Shown piece by piece: positions 25,929 to 34,637 of a stretch of 38,685 nucleotides of DNA. Each line of letters starts with the position of its first letter. Within the stretch, counting starts at the first letter, position 1. The stretch is from Terriglobia bacterium (lineage in GTDB: Bacteria; Acidobacteriota; Terriglobia; Bryobacterales; Bryobacteraceae). The translations under genes and the position numbers were made by a program. The notes under the pieces were generated by a model. The model was given only the letters and a program-made list of their open reading frames with translations. It was not told where the DNA came from and did no database searches. The stretch lies in the NCBI GenBank assembly GCA_025363475.1, contig JANYDS010000058.1:1-38685 (forward strand), in the 5' to 3' direction.

Positions 25929-26435
25929 TTATTTTGCCGGTGCGGCAGGCTTGGGGTGCTTGTCAGACCAGTCTTTTCCCATGACGTTGAACATGCCGCC
26001 CAGTTCCCGGACCTTGGCTTCCGCAGCTTCCCGTGACTTGCCAGCGATCAGCGGAGCTTTAGTCAGGTAGGCCTGACCGGTGGAGCTATTGTAAAAGGCC
26101 AGAATGGTGTCGAGTTCGGTATCGGAAAAGCTGTCGCGGTAGGCCTGCATTACTGCGGGTTTGAGTTTCTCCCAGGTGAGATTCTCTTTCATGGACGCGG
26201 TCATCTTTTCCTGCAGGTCAGCCGTGGCGGTGCGCTGGTCAGCGGGAGGAATGCCAGCCTGCTGGGCGAGGCCGAGGGTGGCACGGTCAATCTGCTGGCC
26301 GAGTTGGACGTAGATCTGATCCTGAATGGTTTCGGCGTGGAGCAGTTTCAGGAGCTGGTCGATTTTGATGTCTTTGGAGGCGTCATCCGCCAGCAGTGCG
26401 CCGCAGGCCAGCAGCGCGAGAAAAATAATCCGCAT
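25929..26435 (-). CDS. Exported DUF2059-type protein
   Basis: 168 residues from the ATG at 26435, giving the signal peptide MRIIFLALLACGALLA; an upstream ATG was rejected because it would bury it. The mature part is helical. The C-terminal stretch MQAYRDSFSDTELDTILAFY then NSSTGQAYLTKAP matches the DUF2059 pattern (Y...F...E...I..FY.S..G). The function is unknown; members are periplasmic. The gene ends 10 bases from the convergent POTRA gene. Confidence 0.75.
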   Translation of the reverse strand: MRIIFLALLACGALLADDASKDIKIDQLLKLLHAETIQDQIYVQLGQQIDRATLGLAQQAGIPPADQRTATADLQEKMTASMKENLTWEKLKPAVMQAYRDSFSDTELDTILAFYNSSTGQAYLTKAPLIAGKSREAAEAKVRELGGMFNVMGKDWSDKHPKPAAPAK

Positions 26436-26502
26436 ACGTTTCGAGATTAACGGCTTTTGGCGCGGAAGTCCATCGGGCACGGAAGCAATACAATAAAGCG
26501 CT

Positions 26503-27666
26503 ATGGATGCAAAACTTTGCGCGTGGTGGGCGCACCGGCAGGGCTTGGATGGCAGTTTGACGGGGTTGGGCGCGGCGGAGGTCCTGGCGCGTGCGGGTTG
26601 GGCGAGGTCAGTGGGCGGAGCTGCACCATATCTGACGCTGTTTGCGCGGGCGGGTATCCGGCGCGCGGAAGCTGACGCCGCGCTGGCTGCGCTTGAAATT
26701 CAGGAATTGGCGAGTGCGCGCGGTTGCACCCATGTGGTGCCCGCGGGGGACTATGCTTTGGCACTGGCTGTGGGGCAGCCCTTTGCCGGGGTTGAGATGA
26801 AAGTGGCACGCAAACTTGGCGTGACTGACGAGGAAGTATCGGGGTTGTGCAATTCGGTGGTGGAGGCGCTGGGTCAGGATGCTCTTGAACCGGACGCAAT
26901 TAAGAAAAAATTGGGAGATGCCGTGCGAAACCTGGGGCCGGAAGGGGTGAACAAAGGCGTGACCACCACGTTGCCCCTGGCGCTGGGGATGTTGCAGGCG
27001 GAGGGGCGGATTCGCAGGGTTCCGGTGAACGGGCGGCTGGATCAACAGAGGTATTCGTACAGGGCGTGGAAGCCGGGTCCGCTGGCGAAATGGAAGCTGA
27101 GCGCGGAAGAGTCTTTCACGGAACTGGCGCGTCGGTATTTTTCGTGGACAGGGCAGGCTTCGGTTAAGGAATTTCAGTGGTTTTCAGGCTTGGGTGTGGC
27201 AGCGGCGAAAGCTGCTGTGGCACCCCTGGAGCTGGTTGACGTGGAGGGTCGGCTGCTGCTGGCAGAGAAAGCGGAAGCGTTCCGGACGTTTCGCGTGCCG
27301 GGGCAGGCGCAGTATGTGTTGGTCAGCAGTCTGGACAACATTAGTTTGTTGCGCCGGGATCTGCTGAGTCTGGTTGCTGCTGAGGATTTGCAGGGTGAGT
27401 TTGTTTCGGATAAGACATCTGTGATGGATCTTCCGGGACATGTAATTTTGGACCGGGGTCGTGTGGTGGGGCGGTGGGAATTCGATACCGAAACGGGGAC
27501 TATTGCGTGGCATTCATTCGTGCCGCGCAGCAAGGCGCTGGAGACGGCGGTGGGCAGGATGGAGACGTTTATCCGCGAGGATCTGGGTGATGCGCGGTCG
27601 TTCAGTCTCGATAGTCCGAAGAGCCGGGTGCCGCGGATTCAGGCTTTGCGGGCAGCGGCCGGGTAA
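26503..27666 (+). CDS. Winged-helix DNA-binding protein of the AlkZ/YcaQ-like (HTH_42) family
   Basis: 387 residues. ASARGCTHVVPAGDY and RRYFSWTGQASVKEFQWFSG correspond to the family blocks RGTxHLVPAxDY and RRYLxxxGPATVxDFxWWSGL. The family includes AlkZ-type DNA glycosylases that remove bases from interstrand crosslinks; many members are uncharacterised and I cannot confirm the catalytic QxQ/QxD motif. An early lysine-rich segment (DAIKKKLGDAVRNLGPEGVNK) could contact DNA. The stop overlaps the next start as TAATG, so the two genes are coupled. Confidence 0.75.
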   Translation: MDAKLCAWWAHRQGLDGSLTGLGAAEVLARAGWARSVGGAAPYLTLFARAGIRRAEADAALAALEIQELASARGCTHVVPAGDYALALAVGQPFAGVEMKVARKLGVTDEEVSGLCNSVVEALGQDALEPDAIKKKLGDAVRNLGPEGVNKGVTTTLPLALGMLQAEGRIRRVPVNGRLDQQRYSYRAWKPGPLAKWKLSAEESFTELARRYFSWTGQASVKEFQWFSGLGVAAAKAAVAPLELVDVEGRLLLAEKAEAFRTFRVPGQAQYVLVSSLDNISLLRRDLLSLVAAEDLQGEFVSDKTSVMDLPGHVILDRGRVVGRWEFDTETGTIAWHSFVPRSKALETAVGRMETFIREDLGDARSFSLDSPKSRVPRIQALRAAAG

Positions 27667-28592
27667 TGCGGACGGCGCTGCTGGCTGATCCGGTTTCGAA
27701 GGAACATGACACGAGTGCAGGGCATCCGGAGCGCCCGGCGCGTTGGGATGCGGCGATTGCGGGATTAGGGGATTTGGCACTTTCGCCTTCTCCTCCGCGG
27801 TCTGCCAGTCCGGATGAACTTGGGCTGTGCCATACGCGGGAATACATTGGGATTGTTCAGGCCGATGTGGCGCGGGGCGCTGAGACGCTGAGTACGGGCG
27901 ATACCGATATTTGTCCGGCTTCTTACGCTGTTGCAACGAGGGCCGCGGGGCTGTGCCTGCACGCTGTTGATCTGGTTATGGGCGGTGCGGCGGGGAATGC
28001 TTTTTGTATTGTGCGTCCGCCGGGCCATCATGCGACGCCTGATCGCGGGATGGGTTTCTGCATGTTCAATAACATTGCGATTTCGGCCCGATATGCGCAA
28101 CGGCGATATGGCGTGGAGCGGGTTCTGATTGCAGACTGGGATGTCCACCACGGCAACGGTACGCAGGATATGTTCTATGCGGACCCGACCGTGTTTTTCT
28201 TCAGCACGCATCAGGCGCCGCTGTATCCGGGAACGGGTGCTCCGATGGAAACCGGTGAGGGTTCGGGCAAGGGGTTCACGATGAATTGTCCGTTTCCGGC
28301 GGGGTCTGGGCGGGATGAAATTCTGGGGGCGTTTGAGAAACAGCTGGTGCCGCGGATGGCGGAATTCCGGCCGGACCTGGTTTTGATTTCGGCTGGGTTC
28401 GATTCGCGGATTGGTGATCCCCTGGGCGGTTTTCTGCTAACTGATCCGGACTTCGCGGACATGACTGGCGCTATGCGTGAAATCGCGGACCAGTATGCGG
28501 GGTCGCGGCTGATTTCTGTTCTTGAAGGCGGATATAGTTTGGATGGTTTGACTCGGGCCGTTGCTGCTCACACTACGGCGCTTATGCGGTGA
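27666..28592 (+). CDS. Histone-deacetylase-family amidohydrolase (acetylpolyamine/HdaH-like)
   Basis: 308 residues. The zinc hydrolase core is complete: RPPGHHA (His121, His122), DWDVHHGNGTQ (Asp159 and His161 as zinc ligands), AGFDSR (Asp246) and EGGYS (Tyr290). Bacterial members deacetylate acetylpolyamines, small molecules or proteins; the substrate here is unknown. The ATG shares a base with the stop of the AlkZ-like gene (TAATG). The 3' end overlaps the convergent thiE-like gene by 11 bases. Confidence 0.92.
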   Translation: MRTALLADPVSKEHDTSAGHPERPARWDAAIAGLGDLALSPSPPRSASPDELGLCHTREYIGIVQADVARGAETLSTGDTDICPASYAVATRAAGLCLHAVDLVMGGAAGNAFCIVRPPGHHATPDRGMGFCMFNNIAISARYAQRRYGVERVLIADWDVHHGNGTQDMFYADPTVFFFSTHQAPLYPGTGAPMETGEGSGKGFTMNCPFPAGSGRDEILGAFEKQLVPRMAEFRPDLVLISAGFDSRIGDPLGGFLLTDPDFADMTGAMREIADQYAGSRLISVLEGGYSLDGLTRAVAAHTTALMR

Positions 28593-29130
28593 AGTAGCTG
28601 ATGCCGGCTATGCCCGATGCGCCCGCGTCGAGACATTCCTGCTGATTTTCCGTTGTGATTCCGCCCAGCCCCAGCACCCGTATCCGGGTGAGTGCGCAAG
28701 CTGCCCTGATACCTTCGAGACCCAGCGGAGGGCGGTCGGGCGGTTTTGAAAGCGGGTTGAAGACGGGTGCGAGGAGAATCAGATCTGCGCCGTCAAGAGA
28801 GCTGATTGCCCTGGGGGCATGGCAGGTTGCCGAGACCATAAAGCCGTCGCGTGCGAAGAGGCGGGGTGAGACGGAACCATCGCGCAGGTGAACGCCATCG
28901 GCTCCGGTGGCCATGGCGACGTCGGCGCGGTCGTTGATTAAGATCCTTGTGCCGCACTGATGTGGCAGGGCAAGCACCTTCCTGGTGAGTTCGGCGAGTT
29001 GACGGGCTTCGAGATCGCGTTCGCGGATCTGAATGATTTCGACGCCTCGTTCCATCCAGAGCGCAAGGCGGCGGAGCCAGAGCGATTCATCCGAAGAGGC
29101 GGTTCCGTCAGTGATCAGACAGCGAATCAC
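28582..29130 (-). CDS. thiE: ThiE/TenI-like thiamine phosphate synthase family protein
   Basis: 182 residues from a GTG that overlaps the stop of the FmdE-like gene (GTGA). The TIM-barrel features are IIQIRERDL (ThiE: QLREK), ILINDRADVAMATGADGVHL (ThiE: INDRVDLAxxxGADGVHLGQ), LAPVFNPLSKPPDRPPLGLE and VLGLGGIT. ThiE joins hydroxymethylpyrimidine diphosphate with thiazole phosphate. The usual GQxD after GVHL is replaced by RDGSVSPR and the protein is some 25-30 residues shorter than typical ThiE, so a TenI-type activity is possible. Confidence 0.8.
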   Translation of the reverse strand: MIRCLITDGTASSDESLWLRRLALWMERGVEIIQIRERDLEARQLAELTRKVLALPHQCGTRILINDRADVAMATGADGVHLRDGSVSPRLFARDGFMVSATCHAPRAISSLDGADLILLAPVFNPLSKPPDRPPLGLEGIRAACALTRIRVLGLGGITTENQQECLDAGASGIAGISYFTA

Positions 29131-29708
29131 AGCGGTGTGTAGTAACGTTCGCCTGCGCAGGATTTGCAGAGTGTGACGCCAGCCTGAATTACCTGACGCT
29201 CAAAGTTGATGCCTTCTCCGCAGGTTGCGCAGGTGTGGCGCGCGCCCTTGTAACCGGGAAATTCCTCCGGGCCTAGTTCGACTTTCACCCACTGGTGGTC
29301 AAACAATTCTTCCGGCTGCATGATCCGGTAGGCTGCGGTTTGCTGTTCGTTGGAATTTGCGGCCTGCGGCACCAGTTCTTTGGCACGCGCGCGGGCGGAT
29401 TCTCTGGCGACAAGCCGGACGGATTTACCATCACGCAAGTCGCAAAAAGTGGCCGCGACTTTGCCGAAGTCCTTAAACTTCAGGGCGCGTTTGCCGAGCC
29501 GGCAGCCGGTAACTACGGGGATGGCGTCGGTTGCGCAGCGGTCGATTTCGACGAAGGTGACCAAACGTTTGCGATCTGTGCCTTCGGGGTCTTCAATGCC
29601 GAGCAGATCCAGACCGTGCATCGCCATCCGCAGGCCGAGGATCTGACCGGCGCACAGGTGTCCGTGGGCGGCGCTGGAAAGCGTTTCGTATTCGGCGAGG
29701 GAACGCAT
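29127..29708 (-). CDS. FmdE-like protein with C-terminal C4 zinc finger
   Basis: 193 residues from the ATG at 29708; upstream in-frame sequence lies within the flippase gene. AAHGHLCAGQILGLRMA, DRCATDAIPVVTGCRLGKR and FGKVAATFCDL match the FmdE family (formylmethanofuran dehydrogenase subunit E-like). In the C-terminal 40 residues, CATCGEGINFERQVIQAG and CKSC form a TraR/DksA-like C4 finger. FmdE-like proteins occur in many non-methanogens, where the role is unclear; metal or cofactor handling is often suggested. It begins two bases after the flippase stop and ends overlapping the thiE-like start. Confidence 0.8.
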   Translation of the reverse strand: MRSLAEYETLSSAAHGHLCAGQILGLRMAMHGLDLLGIEDPEGTDRKRLVTFVEIDRCATDAIPVVTGCRLGKRALKFKDFGKVAATFCDLRDGKSVRLVARESARARAKELVPQAANSNEQQTAAYRIMQPEELFDHQWVKVELGPEEFPGYKGARHTCATCGEGINFERQVIQAGVTLCKSCAGERYYTPL

Positions 29709-29710
29709 AT

Positions 29711-30763
29711 CTAAAGTATCTCTGTATCGCTGTGAGGCTTGTGCTTTGCGGCAGTGGCGTGTTTGTGGAGTTCTGAGATATTGACTCCGGTGAGCGCCAG
29801 GGCGATGGCACCGCAAATTGCGGTGGGTAGCGTCAGCATCCAGAAGGCGATCTGGGAAAAAATCTGTGCTGCGGGTTTTTCCACCAGGAGCAGGCCCAGG
29901 GCATACATGATGGATGCCTGATACGCTCCGACGTTGGCAGGAGCGTTGGGGATGAGTGTCGCCAGGGCTTTGACAATCAGCACAAAACCCAGCGCCGCGA
30001 CACTCAAGTCGAAGGCATCTGCCTGGGCGAGAGCCCACAGGGCGAGCACCTGAAAAAGCCAGTAGATACCGCTGCCGAACATTGCGTGACGCAGTGCGCC
30101 GGGGTTGGCCAGGCGGTGAATTTCATCGAGCAGGTGGGCAAAACGAGCAGCCCATTTGCTTTGCTTCACAAACTGATGCGCGTGTTGGCGGCGGAACAGA
30201 ACGAACAGAACCACGGCGGCGATGACTGCCATGGCGGCGCTGAAACCCCACATGACACGGTCGACCACGACGTGGCTGCCGGCGGAGAACGTCACGAGCA
30301 GGTAGATGATGACAATCCAGAGGCCATCCATGAGGCGCAGGACAACATCTGAAGTGAACGCGAGGGTGAGGGGCACTTCCGTTTCATAGGAGAGCACGAA
30401 GCAGCGGACCAGTTCGCCGCCGCGCGCAGGCAATACATCGCCTGCGAACTGGCCCACGAAAACTGCCTGGAGACAGGTGCGGAAGGGAGGCGCGCCCGCT
30501 GGCTTGAGGATTGCAGCCCAGCGCCAGGCATCGGCAAAATAGACGGCGAGGTCAAACACGAGGGCCACGGCTACCCACCACCAGTTCATGCTGCGCAGGT
30601 GCTCACCGAGCTGGGCGTAGGGGAAGCGGGACAAGACCCAGACCAGGGCGGCAGCCGAAGCCGCGTAGCCCGCAGCGGGGACTAACCAATTCGGAATTCC
30701 GCGCCGTTTGGGCGTTTGACCAGATACGTCCATGGGCGTTGGCGGTCCCAACAGTTCCATCAT
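29711..30763 (-). CDS. Lysylphosphatidylglycerol synthase TM-region / UPF0104-type membrane protein
   Basis: 350 residues with about seven or eight hydrophobic helices. Family features are FVGQFAGDVLPARGGELVRC (canonical GxxxNxxLPxRxGExxR), then RLMDGLWIVIIYLL and LATLIPNAPANVGAYQAS. The family includes the flippase half of MprF and putative lipid-linked intermediate flippases. There is no soluble MprF synthase domain. The ATG at 30733 is an alternative start. It sits 29 bases after the small membrane protein gene and 2 bases before the FmdE-like gene. Confidence 0.85.
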   Translation of the reverse strand: MMELLGPPTPMDVSGQTPKRRGIPNWLVPAAGYAASAAALVWVLSRFPYAQLGEHLRSMNWWWVAVALVFDLAVYFADAWRWAAILKPAGAPPFRTCLQAVFVGQFAGDVLPARGGELVRCFVLSYETEVPLTLAFTSDVVLRLMDGLWIVIIYLLVTFSAGSHVVVDRVMWGFSAAMAVIAAVVLFVLFRRQHAHQFVKQSKWAARFAHLLDEIHRLANPGALRHAMFGSGIYWLFQVLALWALAQADAFDLSVAALGFVLIVKALATLIPNAPANVGAYQASIMYALGLLLVEKPAAQIFSQIAFWMLTLPTAICGAIALALTGVNISELHKHATAAKHKPHSDTEIL

Positions 30764-30792
30764 AGCGTTGGCGGAATATGCAGCCGTAAAAG

Positions 30793-31308
30793 CTATCGCA
30801 AGCGCATGGCCAGAATCAGTTTCCGGCCTGCCCAGGCAACTGTCAGCAGAAAGAGCGAGAGACTGATGGCCATGACGGTCAGGCGTTTTTGGGGCGGCAG
30901 GGATTGCGCTATGTCCGCGCCGCTGGGGTTCACACTGGTTTCGACGTGCAGGGAGACCACGGCAGGAGGGGCATTTTTATCGTTCACGACGATGATGGCG
31001 TATTGTCCGCGCGTGTTGATCATGCGCCGGAAAGCGCCGGAGCGGGCGGTGGGTGTGACTGCCATGGTGTCATGTTCGCGGCCCCGGTCAAACAGGCGGA
31101 ATTCGCTCATGGGCAGGAGTTCGGCGTGGACGGAGGGTTTGCCGCTGATTACATCGAAACGGCAATCGACACCTGAGGGGGTCTGCCGGATGGTGAACGG
31201 TACCCAGCGATAGTCGCCAGGTTCGAGCCGGAAGGACTGGTCGGGCTGAGGCTGGTCGGTGGCCAGCAGCAGGGCGAAGGGAAGAACGATGAGGACGCGG
31301 AAGGGCAT
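30793..31308 (-). CDS. Small exported protein with C-terminal membrane anchor, unknown function
   Basis: 171 residues. The ATG overlaps the stop of the upstream amidohydrolase gene (TAATG). An N-terminal signal peptide (MPFRVLIVLPFALLLATD) is followed by a beta-rich part (FRLEPGDYRWVPFTI; GQYAIIVVNDKNAPPAVVSL) and one C-terminal transmembrane helix (LTVMAISLSLFLLTVAWAG) ending in basic residues. This suggests a periplasmic domain held in the inner membrane. I recognise no family. Confidence 0.65.
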   Translation of the reverse strand: MPFRVLIVLPFALLLATDQPQPDQSFRLEPGDYRWVPFTIRQTPSGVDCRFDVISGKPSVHAELLPMSEFRLFDRGREHDTMAVTPTARSGAFRRMINTRGQYAIIVVNDKNAPPAVVSLHVETSVNPSGADIAQSLPPQKRLTVMAISLSLFLLTVAWAGRKLILAMRLR

Positions 31309-32939
31309 TATTGGCGCCAGACGATCTTGCCGTCTGTCACGGTCATGGTAACTCTCGTCTTGAGGATTTCGGCGGCGGGCAGGGTCATGATGTCGCCGGA
31401 AAGCATTATGAAATCCGCGACTTTGCCTGGTTCGAGCGAACCTTTGTGGGTTTCTTCGAAAGCCGCGTAAGCGCCTTCGAGGGTCCAGCTGCGCAGCGCT
31501 TCTTCGCGGGACAGGCGCTGACCAGGAAACCAGCCTCCGGCGGGCGTGCCATCTTGTTTCTGGCGCGTCACGGCGGAATAGAAGCCCCATAAGGGGTTCG
31601 GGTTTTCCACCGGAAAATCAGAGCCATTGGGGAGATGAACGCCGAGGTGCAGCAGGGTTTGCCAGGCGTAACCGTTTTTGATGCGCTCGGGTCCGATGCG
31701 GGTTCCTGCCCAGAGCATGTCGCTGGTGGCATGGGTGGCCTGCATGGAAGCGATGATGGAAAACTGTTTGAATTTGGCGAAGTCGGAGGGCGCGATGATT
31801 TGTGCGTGTTCGATGCGGAAACGTTTGTCGTTGATGCCTTTGAGGACATCGCCATAGGCGTCGAGGGCGGCACGGTTGGCAAGGTCACCGATGGCGTGTG
31901 TGTTGACCTGAAAGCCGGCGGCGAGGGCACGTTCGGCGACGGCGCGAATTGTAGCGCGGTCGACAATCAGAAGGCCGCGGTTGGCAGGGTCGTCGGTATA
32001 GGGTTCGAGCATGGCCGCACCACGCGAACCGAGGGCACCATCGGCCACAATTTTGATGCTGCGTACGGTTAGCAGGTTACCGGTCTCGGGGCCTTTGGCG
32101 AACCAGTCATTGAGCAATTTGCCTGAGCCGGACTGGGCGAGCATAGCGTAAATATGTATGGGTAGCTGGCCTTTGCGGATGAGGGCACGGTAGCCCGCGA
32201 TGTCTGCGGCATCCACGCCCGCGTCGTGAACGCTGGTGATGCCGAGACGGGCACATTCTTCGGTTGCGCGGCGGAGGTAGCGTTCGACCTGATCGGGTGT
32301 GGCTGCGGGAATTTTGCGGGTGATCAGACCCTGGGCACGGTCTACCAGCACCCCGGCAGGTGCGCGGTTGGGACCGCGAATGATTTTCCCTCCCGGCGGA
32401 TCCGGTGTTGCCGCGTTAACATCGGCAAGTTCGAGGGCTTTGCGGTTTGCCCACACGGCGTGGCCGTCCACGCGGAAGAGTGCCACAGGATTGTTGGGAG
32501 CCGCTTCTGAGATTCCGGCCGCAGTGGGAAATTCTTTGTTGGGCCAGAGGTTCTGGTCCCAGGCGCCGCCCTGAATCCACTCGCCGGGCTTGAGTTGTTT
32601 GGAGGCGGCGCGCACCTTTTCTACAATTTCGCGTTCGGAGGTAGCACCGCGCAGGTCCAGAATATCGAGCGTTTCACCCAGACTGCGGACGTGTCCGTGC
32701 GAATCGATCAGGCCGGGTAGGATTGTTGCTCCGTGTGCATCGATCACGGTAGTTGATGGGCTGATGTAGCGGGATACATCAGCGCCCACGGCCAGAATCA
32801 CTCCGTTGCGAACGGCAATGGCTTTTGCCTGAGGCTCTGCGGCGTTGACGGTATAAATCTTCGCGTTGGTGACGGCCAGGTCGGCGGTCTGGGCAGCAGC
32901 GGCCGCAGCTAACAGCAAAGATAAGGCCAGAGGGCGCAT
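31308..32939 (-). CDS. Exported metal-dependent amidohydrolase (YtcJ / amidohydrolase-3 type)
   Basis: 543 residues from the ATG at 32939, which has AGG five bases upstream; ATG 32942 and GTG 32945 are also possible. A signal peptide (ending AAAAAQ) precedes DLAVTNAKIYTVN, GLIDSHGHV (the HxH metal site), a long TIM barrel with FQVNTHAIGD and RIEHAQII, and NGSDFPVENPNP (metal-binding Asp). The end is LEPGKVADFIMLSGDI, the typical closing strand. Members hydrolyse cyclic amides, formamides or similar C-N bonds; the substrate is unknown. Export from the cytoplasm is common in acidobacterial homologues. Confidence 0.88.
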   Translation of the reverse strand: MRPLALSLLLAAAAAAQTADLAVTNAKIYTVNAAEPQAKAIAVRNGVILAVGADVSRYISPSTTVIDAHGATILPGLIDSHGHVRSLGETLDILDLRGATSEREIVEKVRAASKQLKPGEWIQGGAWDQNLWPNKEFPTAAGISEAAPNNPVALFRVDGHAVWANRKALELADVNAATPDPPGGKIIRGPNRAPAGVLVDRAQGLITRKIPAATPDQVERYLRRATEECARLGITSVHDAGVDAADIAGYRALIRKGQLPIHIYAMLAQSGSGKLLNDWFAKGPETGNLLTVRSIKIVADGALGSRGAAMLEPYTDDPANRGLLIVDRATIRAVAERALAAGFQVNTHAIGDLANRAALDAYGDVLKGINDKRFRIEHAQIIAPSDFAKFKQFSIIASMQATHATSDMLWAGTRIGPERIKNGYAWQTLLHLGVHLPNGSDFPVENPNPLWGFYSAVTRQKQDGTPAGGWFPGQRLSREEALRSWTLEGAYAAFEETHKGSLEPGKVADFIMLSGDIMTLPAAEILKTRVTMTVTDGKIVWRQ

Positions 32940-32951
32940 CATCACCTCAGT

Positions 32952-33269
32952 TTACGAGACGGCAGGAGCGGACCTGTTAGCCCTCAGGCGTTTCTGTTCC
33001 TGCTTGTGGAAGACGGGCATCAGGTTCGCTTCAATCCATGAAAAGGCTGCCGTCAGTCCTTCGCGTTCATAAACCCGCCCGATATCAGCTTCTACTTCAG
33101 AGGGATCTCCGAAGACCGCCAGCGCCCGGTTTGAAGTCAAGCGTTCAAATTCGGCGCTGTCCAGTTTTCCGTTCGTGCTGAGGATCAGGCTGCGTACGTA
33201 AAGGCTCAGCACTGCATCTCCGAGCCAGGCTTCAGCGAGGATTTTGGCGCGGCGGTCTGTTGACACCAT
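32952..33269 (-). CDS. Mini-RNase III-like protein (RNase III catalytic fold only)
   Basis: 105 residues. ILAEAWLGDAVLSLYVRSLI (Asp18 in GDAV) resembles the LxYxGDAxxExYVR helix of MrnC mini-RNase III. MTSN-like LTSNRALAVFG and VEADIGRVYEREG match the later helices, with Glu60 or Asp62 in place of the final acidic residue. MrnC trims 23S rRNA in Firmicutes. No dsRNA-binding domain is present. The ATG follows the sulfurtransferase stop with no gap, and 12 bases separate it from the amidohydrolase start. Confidence 0.6.
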   Translation of the reverse strand: MVSTDRRAKILAEAWLGDAVLSLYVRSLILSTNGKLDSAEFERLTSNRALAVFGDPSEVEADIGRVYEREGLTAAFSWIEANLMPVFHKQEQKRLRANRSAPAVS

Positions 33270-34184
33270 CTATTTCTGTGGTGCCGCCGGCGCGGGGACA
33301 ACTACGGGAAACTCAGTGTGAGCGCTCCACTCCTGCCACGAACCGTCGTACATGCGGGCGTCGAAACCGAGCAGTCGCGCGGCGAAATAAACTGCTGTTG
33401 CCTGCTGGCCCACGTGGCAATAACTTACCACCTGGTCGCCTGCGGAAACTCCCGCCGCTTTGAACATTTCCGCGAGGACTGCCGCAGATTTGAATTTTCC
33501 CAGGTCATCCACCAGACTGATGTAGGGAATGTTGACTGCGCCTGGCATGTGTCCGGCGCGCTGCCCGGGGGGAATTTGAGTGCCCGTGTAGAAGCCCGGC
33601 ATGCGCGCATCCACGATGTTGACGCCTTTGGTTTCCAGCTTTGACTGAACGTAGTGCGCAGTAGTGATCACGTCATTCTGCGCACAGGGTTCGACGTTCC
33701 CCGCCGTGGGTTTTGCAGCGTCTTTGGTCACGTCGGTCACCGTCCGCGTCTCGCTCTGCCAGGCGGGCAAACCGCCGTCGAGCAGGGACGTTCGTGCGCC
33801 CAGTCCCATCGCATCAAGGGTCAGGAAAACCCGCGTGGCGGACTGGATCTGATTGCTCATTGCGTAGAGCACAATGCGCGAATCGTTATTGACGCCGAGC
33901 GCCCGGAATGTCTGCGCGAGTTCCGCCATGGGAGGCATTTCGAGGGTTAACTGACTGCCTTTCGCAGAGATGTTGCCGAGTTCCAGAATCTGTGCGCCGG
34001 GAATATGAGCCTTGTCATAGTCCGCTTTCGCGCCGACGGCGATCAGCACGAGGTCTGGATCCTGAAGATGGCTGCTCAGCCACGCGGTGGAAACCAGCAT
34101 GGTGTCGCGGTTACCGTGAGGGCCGCAGGTGGCAGCCGCATGACATATGGAAGCCAGGAGCAGACTGGCCGCAAGAATCTTCAT
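33270..34184 (-). CDS. Exported rhodanese-type sulfurtransferase (two domains)
   Basis: 304 residues with a signal peptide (MKILAASLLLASICHAAA). The first rhodanese domain (about 28-150) lacks an active cysteine. The second (about 170-290) has YCHVGQQAT with Cys256 in the active loop, and an Asp-Gly-Ser-Trp end block (YDGSWQEWS). This is the layout of thiosulfate or mercaptopyruvate sulfurtransferases; loop residue His instead of the common Arg leaves the substrate open. Export suggests a periplasmic role. It is preceded by the TldE-linked membrane protein after 9 bases. Confidence 0.88.
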   Translation of the reverse strand: MKILAASLLLASICHAAATCGPHGNRDTMLVSTAWLSSHLQDPDLVLIAVGAKADYDKAHIPGAQILELGNISAKGSQLTLEMPPMAELAQTFRALGVNNDSRIVLYAMSNQIQSATRVFLTLDAMGLGARTSLLDGGLPAWQSETRTVTDVTKDAAKPTAGNVEPCAQNDVITTAHYVQSKLETKGVNIVDARMPGFYTGTQIPPGQRAGHMPGAVNIPYISLVDDLGKFKSAAVLAEMFKAAGVSAGDQVVSYCHVGQQATAVYFAARLLGFDARMYDGSWQEWSAHTEFPVVVPAPAAPQK

Positions 34185-34193
34185 TCGTCCAGT

Positions 34194-34637
34194 TTATTCG
34201 AACTGAATCTGCGCGATCACAAGCGATGGCATGGCCTGATTCCACGTGTAAGTAACATCGTCGAACGGGAGACGAAATTTTTTGGTTTGCCCCGGCGCAA
34301 GGGATGTCACGATGGGAAGCCTTTCGCGCTTGATTTCCTGCTTTGCGTAATTTTGAAACACGCAGGTGACTTCGGCTAACTTAATACTCCGCGTACCGTG
34401 ATTCGTAATGCTGCCAAGAATTTCTACGACCCGCTGGTCTGTCATGCTCTCAGCGGCCTGCATACTGACCCCTTCGAGGCCGAGGTTGGGCAAGTACGCT
34501 TTTGCCTCTGCAGTCAGCACGGCTGGAGGCGGCGGCACCGGTTTTGGCCCGAAGGTGAGCCAGCCGAATGAGCCAAGAATGAGGACTCCGGCCAAGCCTA
34601 TGACGATACTGGCGGGGGAAATCTTAACGTCCGGCAA
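34194..34637 (-). CDS. Membrane-anchored protein with FxLYD/DUF2393-like domain
   Basis: 147 residues starting at a TTG that overlaps the tldE stop by 14 bases. One N-terminal transmembrane helix (SIVIGLAGVLILGSFGWLTF) is followed by a Pro-rich spacer. A periplasmic beta domain comes next, with VVEILGSITNHGTRSIKLAE and LAPGQTKKFRLPFDDV, the pattern of FxLYD/DUF2393-type domains. Function unknown. No ATG near the start gives an equally good N-terminus. Confidence 0.65.
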   Translation of the reverse strand: MPDVKISPASIVIGLAGVLILGSFGWLTFGPKPVPPPPAVLTAEAKAYLPNLGLEGVSMQAAESMTDQRVVEILGSITNHGTRSIKLAEVTCVFQNYAKQEIKRERLPIVTSLAPGQTKKFRLPFDDVTYTWNQAMPSLVIAQIQFE

